Origin: Roseovarius sp. THAF27
GTDB lineage: Bacteria > Pseudomonadota > Alphaproteobacteria > Rhodobacterales > Rhodobacteraceae
Assembly (NCBI RefSeq): GCF_009363655.1
Contig: NZ_CP045393.1
Location: 1,116,001 to 1,180,000, forward strand
Direction of reading: 5' to 3'
DNA: 64,000 bases
In this document: positions 60,101-64,000 of the stretch, piece by piece
How positions within the stretch are numbered: the stretch's first letter is position 1
Layout: the number at the start of each line of letters is the position of its first letter
The notes under the pieces: generated by a model
Told to the model about the DNA's origin: nothing
Databases searched by the model: none
What the model saw: the letters and a program-made list of their open reading frames with translations, nothing else
Made by a program: the position numbers and the translations under genes

Positions 60101-60570
60101 GTGCGGATCACCGGCTCGCCCAGGCGGCGGATCGCGCCACGCAGGTGGCCGACAGGGCCTGGGTTGTCGTCCTTGAGAACCTTGCCCGTCAGCATCAGCG
60201 CCCAGGTGGAGGCGTTGACCAGCGGCGAGGTGGAGTGGCCCATGTGCTTGCCCCAGTCCGAGGGCGCGATCTTGTCCTCGATCAGCGCGTCGATCGTGTC
60301 GGCGTCGGGGACGCGCAGGAGCGCCTCGGCGAGGCACATGAGCGCGATGCCTTCGTCGGTGGAAAGGCCGTATTCGGCCAGGAAGACCTCCATCAGGCCG
60401 GGGTCCGACTGATTGCGGATGCGGCGGACAAGGTCGGCGCCGGATTTCGAGATGCGCACGCGGTCCTCTTCCGTGAGGCCCGCCACCTCGGTCAGGCGGG
60501 CGACGGTTTCGGCCTCTTCGGCATAGGTGGTCTGGTCGATCACACGGCGCAGGTCGGAATCGTAAGGCAT
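57124..60570 (-). CDS. putA: Bifunctional proline dehydrogenase / L-glutamate gamma-semialdehyde dehydrogenase
   Basis: A 1148-residue enzyme oxidising proline to glutamate. The proline dehydrogenase barrel covers about residues 90-450 (RLVKGAYWDTEIK, then GTNCRIYAPVGAHRDLLAYL and RRLLENGANSSFVNQ). The aldehyde dehydrogenase domain covers about 545-1010, with ISPWNFPLAIFTGQ, Glu in AETGGLNAMIV and Cys in SAGQRCSALRCLYV, then EVFGP-like EIFGPVLHM. A C-terminal ALDH-superfamily-like domain of about 120 residues follows. The N-terminus lacks the ribbon-helix-helix DNA-binding domain of E. coli PutA, so it cannot be its own repressor, in line with the divergent putR. Confidence 0.96.
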   Translation of the reverse strand: MPYDSDLRRVIDQTTYAEEAETVARLTEVAGLTEEDRVRISKSGADLVRRIRNQSDPGLMEVFLAEYGLSTDEGIALMCLAEALLRVPDADTIDALIEDKIAPSDWGKHMGHSTSPLVNASTWALMLTGKVLKDDNPGPVGHLRGAIRRLGEPVIRTAVGRAMREMGRQFVLGETIESAMDRAAKMEKKGYTYSYDMLGEAARTDADAIRYHLAYSRAISAISNACTHKEIRKNPGISVKLSALHPRYEVAQKHQVMDVLMPRLRSLAILAKSARMGLNIDAEEADRLSLSLEVIEATLSEPSLAGWDGFGVVVQAYGQRASHVLDYLHDLAQKLNRRIMVRLVKGAYWDTEIKQAQVEGIDGFPVFTSKSATDISYIANARKLLSMTDHIYPQFATHNAHTVAAILDMAKEMDKGVETFEFQRLHGMGEALHNIVMKEHGTNCRIYAPVGAHRDLLAYLVRRLLENGANSSFVNQIVDEDVAPETVARDPFEAYRDDRPKLPTGPELFLPERPNSKGFDLKHQPTLDVIEAARGPFANATWEAAPLIAGKANPEDPEAVSNPADPSDSPGTVASASKNDIENALSAAAPWDAPIEERAKILNAAADLYEENFGEIFAILAREAGKTPMDAVAELREAVDFLRYYAANAPQDPPVGIFTCISPWNFPLAIFTGQISAALAAGNAVLAKPAEQTPLIAHYAISLMHKAGVPSTAVQLLPGAGDVGAALTSDARIGGVAFTGSTETALKIRATMAENLAPGAPLIAETGGLNAMIVDSTALPEQAVQAIVESAFQSAGQRCSALRCLYVQEDVAEGFTEMLTGAMDALSMGKPWSLSTDVGPVIDEEARQGIAAHIEQARADGRLIHEIPSPNSGCFIAPTLIKVNGIEDMQREIFGPVLHMATFKSRNLDKVIGAINGTGYGLTFGLMTRIDDRVQHVTEAVHAGNIYVNRNQIGAIVGSQPFGGEGLSGTGPKAGGPNYLARYTSRPADHTDATWDGTMDAKAVQSALDKAAKNHTPQPVEAIVLPGPTGESNRLTAHARPPLLCLGPTKEMAEAQAKAVEALGGRALRATGKVDAEALTTLSGFSGALWWGDTDTARAYASALSQRKGPILPLITGLPDTGHVMGERHVCVDTTAAGGNAALLGGVA

Positions 60571-60693
60571 TGCGGTCCTCTTGCTGGGGGATGGCGGTTT
60601 GGACTAGTGTACCACTGTATATCTGATCTGATTTCCCGATTGGTGTCATTTCGCGGGATAAAGAGACGGTAATTCGGCGGAGGTGCAAGTCAA
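60571..60693. promoter_or_regulatory. putA-putR divergent control region
   Basis: A 123-base AT-rich gap between putA and the Lrp-type gene. In related bacteria PutR binds here and activates putA when proline is present. I could not define an individual site, though short inverted segments (TTTCCCG and CGGGATAAA) are visible near 60630-60662. Confidence 0.5.
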
Positions 60694-61164
60694 ATGGATG
60701 CAAGCGAGCTGGATCAGTTCGACAAGGCGATTCTTCGTGTGCTGGTTGCGGAGGGGCGGATCAGCATTACTGAGCTGGCCGGGCGCATCGGCCTGTCGAA
60801 GTCGCCCACCCAGGCGCGGCTGCGCAAGCTTGAACGCGAGGGCGTGATTTCGGGCTACCGGGCGTTGGTGGACCCGATCCGGCTGGGGCTGGACCATGTG
60901 AGCTTTGTGGAGGTGAGTTTGACCGATACGCGGGAAAGCGCGCTGGCGGAGTTCAACGCGGCGGTGAAGCGGATCCCGGAGATCGAACAGGTGCATCTGA
61001 TCGCGGGGAATTTCGATTACCTGATGAAGATTCGCACGCAGGACATGCAGGATTACCGCCGGGTGCTGGCCGAACAGATCAGCACCTTGCCGCACGTGTC
61101 GAAGACCTCGACCTACGTGGCGATGGAGGCGGTGAAGGAGAACGCGCTGTCCGAGGTGTTCTGA
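60694..61164 (+). CDS. putR: Lrp/AsnC family regulator of proline catabolism
   Basis: A 156-residue Lrp-type regulator: winged helix LDQFDKAILRVLVAEGRISI, TELAGRIGLSKSPTQARLRK and an RAM ligand domain (about 70-150, HVSFVEVSLTDTRESALAEF, VHLIAGNFDYLMKI). The SKSPTQARLRKLE recognition helix is characteristic of PutR proteins of Rhodobacter and Agrobacterium, which activate putA. Divergent placement beside putA supports the assignment. Confidence 0.93.
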   Translation: MDASELDQFDKAILRVLVAEGRISITELAGRIGLSKSPTQARLRKLEREGVISGYRALVDPIRLGLDHVSFVEVSLTDTRESALAEFNAAVKRIPEIEQVHLIAGNFDYLMKIRTQDMQDYRRVLAEQISTLPHVSKTSTYVAMEAVKENALSEVF

Positions 61165-61212
61165 GCGGGGCGCATTTGCGCGTTGATTTTGCGGGCTCGC
61201 GGCGCATCATTG

Positions 61213-61764
61213 ATGTCCATGAGACATTTGCTGATTGCCTGCATCCTGGCCGCCCCGGCCTGGGCCGAGACCTGTCCTGACGTGCCTGACCATTCGGCGG
61301 AGTTGTCGCGACTGATCGAGGCGGCGCAGGATGCGCCGGACGAGGCAGCGGGGCGGGCGCTGTCGGACGAGATGTGGGCGCTGTGGGCCGAGGCGCCGGA
61401 CGCCAGGGCGCAGGGGCTGCTGGACGAGGCGATGGCGCGGCGTGAGGTCTATGACTACGATGCGGCGATGGCGGCGGCCGAGGCGTTGGTGGCGTATTGC
61501 CCGGATTATGCCGAAGGGTACAACCAGCGGGCGTTCATCCATTTCCTGAGAGAGGATTTCGAGGCGGCCTTGCCGGACTTGAAACGGACGCTGGAGTTGC
61601 AGCCGCGGCACGTGGCGGCGCGGACAGGGCAGGCGCTGACCCTGCACGCGCTGGGCCGCAACGGCGAGGCGGCGCTGGCGTTGCGCGCGGCGCTGGCGCT
61701 GAACCCGTGGCTGGGCGAGCGGCACCTGTTGCCGGTGCTGGAGCAGGGCGAAGAGGAGTTGTGA
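61213..61764 (+). CDS. Secreted tetratricopeptide-repeat protein
   Basis: A 183-residue protein with a signal peptide ([19 protein letters not shown]; the Cys just after cleavage may form a disulfide with YCPDY). Two to three TPR-like helix pairs follow: [40 protein letters not shown] and [21 protein letters not shown] start two codons later (MRHLL) is possible. It probably acts as a periplasmic interaction protein. It precedes tRNA-Leu by 33 bases. Confidence 0.78.
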   Translation: MSMRHLLIACILAAPAWAETCPDVPDHSAELSRLIEAAQDAPDEAAGRALSDEMWALWAEAPDARAQGLLDEAMARREVYDYDAAMAAAEALVAYCPDYAEGYNQRAFIHFLREDFEAALPDLKRTLELQPRHVAARTGQALTLHALGRNGEAALALRAALALNPWLGERHLLPVLEQGEEEL

Positions 61765-61797
61765 TCGCGCAAGTGTCACGCTACGACGGGGGCCTGA

Positions 61798-61883
61798 GCC
61801 CGCGTGGTGGAATGGTAGACACAGGAGACTTAAAATCTCCAGGCCGAAAGGCCGTGCCGGTTCGAGTCCGGCCGCGGGTACCA
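61798..61883 (+). tRNA. tRNA-Leu (UAA)
   Basis: An 86-base class II tRNA with encoded CCA. The acceptor stem GCCCGCG pairs with CGCGGGT (one G-U); the anticodon arm GGAGACTTAAAATCTCC gives anticodon TAA; a variable arm GGCCGAAAGGCC and T loop GGTTCGAGTCC are present. Confidence 0.96.
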
Positions 61884-61895
61884 CGGGCAGGGGCT

Positions 61896-61943
61896 AAAAG
61901 CTTTGAGAAAGCTTTTGGCAAATCTTTTCAGAAAAGATTTGCC
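61896..61943. terminator. Twin hairpin between tRNA-Leu and metG
   Basis: Two perfect hairpins in a row: AAAAGCTTT/AAAGCTTTT (61896-61904 with 61908-61916, loop GAG) and GGCAAATCTTTT/AAAAGATTTGCC (61917-61928 with 61932-61943, loop CAG). They separate the convergent tRNA and metG transcripts and probably terminate one or both. Confidence 0.65.
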
Positions 61944-61951
61944 GGGTGCCC

Positions 61952-63664
61952 TCAGGTGCGGGTGCCGGCGAAGCGCGCCGCCCACTCCTCGCGCTGGTCG
62001 TCGGTGATCTTGGCGAAAAGCACGTCCGGGACGGTGAAGGCGTCGCCGGGTTTCAGGCTTTGCAGCGCCTGATCCACGTCGTCGGGCCAGTGGCAATCAT
62101 CGGTCTGCATGGCCTGCAGCATCGCAGCGGAGGCGTCGGGGATGAAGGGCGCGGAGATCACGGCATATAGCCGAATGAGGTTGAGCGCGAGGCGGATCTG
62201 CATGGCGGCCTTTTCGGGGTCTTCCTTGAAGGTCGACCACGGGGCGGCGGTTTGCAGGTACTCGTTGCCCGCGACCCAGATGGCGCGCAGTTCAGTGGCG
62301 GATTTGCGCACCTCGATGGCTTCCATGTGTTTCTCATACGCGCGGACGCGGGTGGTGAGCGTGTCGATCAGCGCGGCCTCTTCGGGGCCGTAGTTGCCCC
62401 CCTCGGGGACGGCTTCGCCGAATTTGGAGCGGCAGAACTTGGTCACGCGCGAGACGAAATTGCCCAGGACGTCGGCGAGATCCTTGTTGACGTTTGCCTG
62501 GAAGTTTTCCCAGGTGAACTCGGCATCTGAGCTTTCAGGGGCGTGGCTGAGCAGCCACCAACGCCAGTAATCGGCCGGAAGGATGTCCAGCGCCTGGTCC
62601 ATAAAGACGCCGCGCCCGCGCGAGGTGCTGAACTGCCCGCCATCATAGTTGAGGTAGTTGAACGACTTGATGTAGTCGACCAGCTTCCACGGCTCGCCCG
62701 ACCCGAGGATCGTGACCGGGAAGCTGAGCGTGTGGAAGGGCACGTTGTCCTTGCCCATGAACTGGGTGTAGCGGACATCCTCGGCGCCCTTGTCGGTGCG
62801 CCACCAGCGTTCCCAGTCGTCGCCCTTGCCGGCCTCGACCCATTCGGCGCCGCAGGCGATGTATTCGATGGGCGCGTCGAACCAAACGTAGAAGACTTTG
62901 CCTTCCATGCCCGGCCAGGGCGCGTCGCCGCGCTGTACCGGCACGCCCCAGTCGAGATCGCGGGTGATGCCGCGGTCCTGCAGGCCGTCGCCGTCATTAA
63001 GCCATTTCTTGGCGATGGAGGTGGTCAGCACCGGCCAGCCGTCTCGCGTGTCGATCCAGTCTTCCAGCCGGTCCTTCATCTGGCTCTGGCGCAGGTAGAG
63101 GTGCTTCGTCTCGCGCATTTCGAGGTCGGTCGAGCCGGAAATGGTCGAGCGCGGATTGATCAGGTCGACGGGGTCAAGCTGCTTGGTGCAGTTGTCGCAC
63201 TGGTCGCCGCGGGCACTCTCGAAGCCGCAATTGGGGCAGGTGCCCTCGATATAGCGGTCGGGCAGGAAGCGACCGTCGGCGTTGGAATAGACCTGTTTCT
63301 CGGTCACTTCCTCGATCAGGCCGGCGTCATAGAGCTTGCCGGCGAAATGCTGGGTGAGCTTGCGGTTCTGCTCGGACGAGGAGCGGCCGAAATGGTCGAA
63401 CGACAGGCGAAAGCCCTGGCTCAACTTGTCCTGCACCTGCCACATCTCGGCGCAATACTCGGCCACGGGCTTGCCGGCCTTGGCGGCGGCCAGCTCGGCG
63501 GGTGTGCCGTGTTCGTCGGTGGCGCAGAGAAACAGCACCTCGTGGCCCCGGCCGCGCAGATAGCGGGCGTAGAGGTCGGCAGGCAGCTGGCTGCCCACGA
63601 GATTGCCGAGGTGCTTGATCCCGTTGATGTAGGGAATGGCGGAGGTGATGAGGTGGCGGGCCAT
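61952..63664 (-). CDS. metG: Methionine--tRNA ligase
   Basis: A 570-residue MetRS. The HIGH-type motif is in [20 protein letters not shown]; one zinc knuckle pair [17 protein letters not shown] is seen (about residues 143-159). The KMSKS position reads [10 protein letters not shown], in which both lysines of the usual KMSKS are missing; Ser and Gly are kept. The enzyme ends after the anticodon-binding domain (about 540) without the C-terminal tRNA-binding extension of E. coli MetRS. The start [15 protein letters not shown] is canonical. Confidence 0.95.
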   Translation of the reverse strand: MARHLITSAIPYINGIKHLGNLVGSQLPADLYARYLRGRGHEVLFLCATDEHGTPAELAAAKAGKPVAEYCAEMWQVQDKLSQGFRLSFDHFGRSSSEQNRKLTQHFAGKLYDAGLIEEVTEKQVYSNADGRFLPDRYIEGTCPNCGFESARGDQCDNCTKQLDPVDLINPRSTISGSTDLEMRETKHLYLRQSQMKDRLEDWIDTRDGWPVLTTSIAKKWLNDGDGLQDRGITRDLDWGVPVQRGDAPWPGMEGKVFYVWFDAPIEYIACGAEWVEAGKGDDWERWWRTDKGAEDVRYTQFMGKDNVPFHTLSFPVTILGSGEPWKLVDYIKSFNYLNYDGGQFSTSRGRGVFMDQALDILPADYWRWWLLSHAPESSDAEFTWENFQANVNKDLADVLGNFVSRVTKFCRSKFGEAVPEGGNYGPEEAALIDTLTTRVRAYEKHMEAIEVRKSATELRAIWVAGNEYLQTAAPWSTFKEDPEKAAMQIRLALNLIRLYAVISAPFIPDASAAMLQAMQTDDCHWPDDVDQALQSLKPGDAFTVPDVLFAKITDDQREEWAARFAGTRT

Positions 63665-63735
63665 TGCGAGACGTCCTTGGGGCTTTGAGCGTCCATGTAA
63701 CGCAATGGCGCGGCCTGTGCCAGAGGCGGTTGGCG

Positions 63736-64000
63736 TCAGGGATCGGTGCGCGTGTCGTCCTCGCGGGCGGTGCGGGTCAGCCGCCCGATCAGGAAGGACG
63801 TGCGCGGCGACCAGACATAGCGGGTGCGGGCGCCGGCGCTGGGCCGGGCCAGCATCCGCACGAAGCTGAAGACGATGAGCACGGCGTGGGCCGTGGCGAT
63901 CATCACGAACATCGCCTGCGGGCCGAAACGTTCGATCAGGGCGGAGGACACGTAGGGCGCGGCGATGGCGCCCAGGGCGAAGAAGAACATCAGCGCGGCG
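63736..64000 (-). CDS. MFS transporter, C-terminal part (cut by window edge)
   Basis: The last 88 or so codons of a gene whose start lies beyond the window. Two hydrophobic helices are visible ([20 protein letters not shown] and [20 protein letters not shown]) around FGPQA, typical of the last two helices of major facilitator transporters, followed by a polar cytoplasmic tail. The substrate cannot be told from this part. Confidence 0.7.
   Translation of the reverse strand, partial: AALMFFFALGAIAAPYVSSALIERFGPQAMFVMIATAHAVLIVFSFVRMLARPSAGARTRYVWSPRTSFLIGRLTRTAREDDTRTDP

Noticed and set aside
57976-60672. 898-codon open frame on the plus strand opposite putA
   Set aside because: Antisense shadow of the unmistakable PutA reading frame; glycine/valine-rich and without domains.
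1-64000. CRISPR arrays, prophage, complete insertion sequences or rRNA genes
   Set aside because: No regularly spaced direct repeats, transposase or integrase genes, or rRNA sequence were seen in the window.

Overview
The window is one high-GC stretch of an alphaproteobacterial chromosome, most likely from the family Rhodobacteraceae (Roseobacter group). This rests on protein style (putA with a divergent Lrp-type putR, a DUF6280-type protein, polar amino-acid ABC transporters, an ExoY-type polysaccharide locus) and on the very tight ATGA gene overlaps. No rRNA, CRISPR array, phage or intact insertion sequence was seen. Two tRNA genes, Cys(GCA) and Leu(UAA), are present.

Layout. (1) 1-5.2 kb: small stress-type genes (DUF1328, pseudo-receiver, Crp/Fnr regulator, topoisomerase IB, short membrane or periplasmic proteins, YfdC-like FNT channel, Rho_N-like, DUF2945 and PLDc_N proteins). 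Five of them carry a GGAAC-N16-CGTT-type promoter (four exact, one with a single mismatch), the signature of the EcfG general stress sigma factor. (2) 5.5-8.5 kb: a TonB energising operon with ExbB, two ExbD paralogues and TonB; one ExbD has Asn where the proton-conducting Asp should be. (3) 8.45-20.1 kb: an 11-gene minus-strand catabolic cluster (polar amino-acid ABC transporter, class III aminotransferase, two-subunit CoA transferase, two M20 peptidase-family hydrolases, thiolase, alanine-racemase-like enzyme) with a divergent LysR regulator. The logic suggests an N-acylated or beta-amino acid taken to a beta-keto acid, then to a CoA thioester, then cleaved. (4) 20.4-40.1 kb: an exopolysaccharide locus with flippase, polymerase, chain-length protein with a degenerate ATPase, ExoY-type priming transferase, several glycosyltransferases, a PslG-like glycoside hydrolase, FemAB/GNAT-like protein, sugar aminotransferase and GMC oxidoreductase.

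(5) 40.3-64 kb: housekeeping genes. These are tRNA-Cys, a Pcm-like methyltransferase with TolC, a PopZ-like acidic protein, a DUF6280 protein, efp, ygfZ, a glycosyltransferase, a tyrosine phosphatase, two aminotransferases, valS, a PhnZ-like HD protein, an inositol monophosphatase, GFA and rhomboid proteins, putA/putR, a TPR protein, tRNA-Leu, metG and the end of an MFS transporter. Intergenic spaces here carry several families of palindromes. valS itself holds a 62-bp pair of GTAG-headed hairpins in inverted orientation (REPIN architecture) that is translated in frame.

The most notable items are the REPIN-like element inside valS, the putative EcfG regulon, the catabolic cluster of unknown substrate, the Asp/Asn ExbD pair and the PopZ-like protein.
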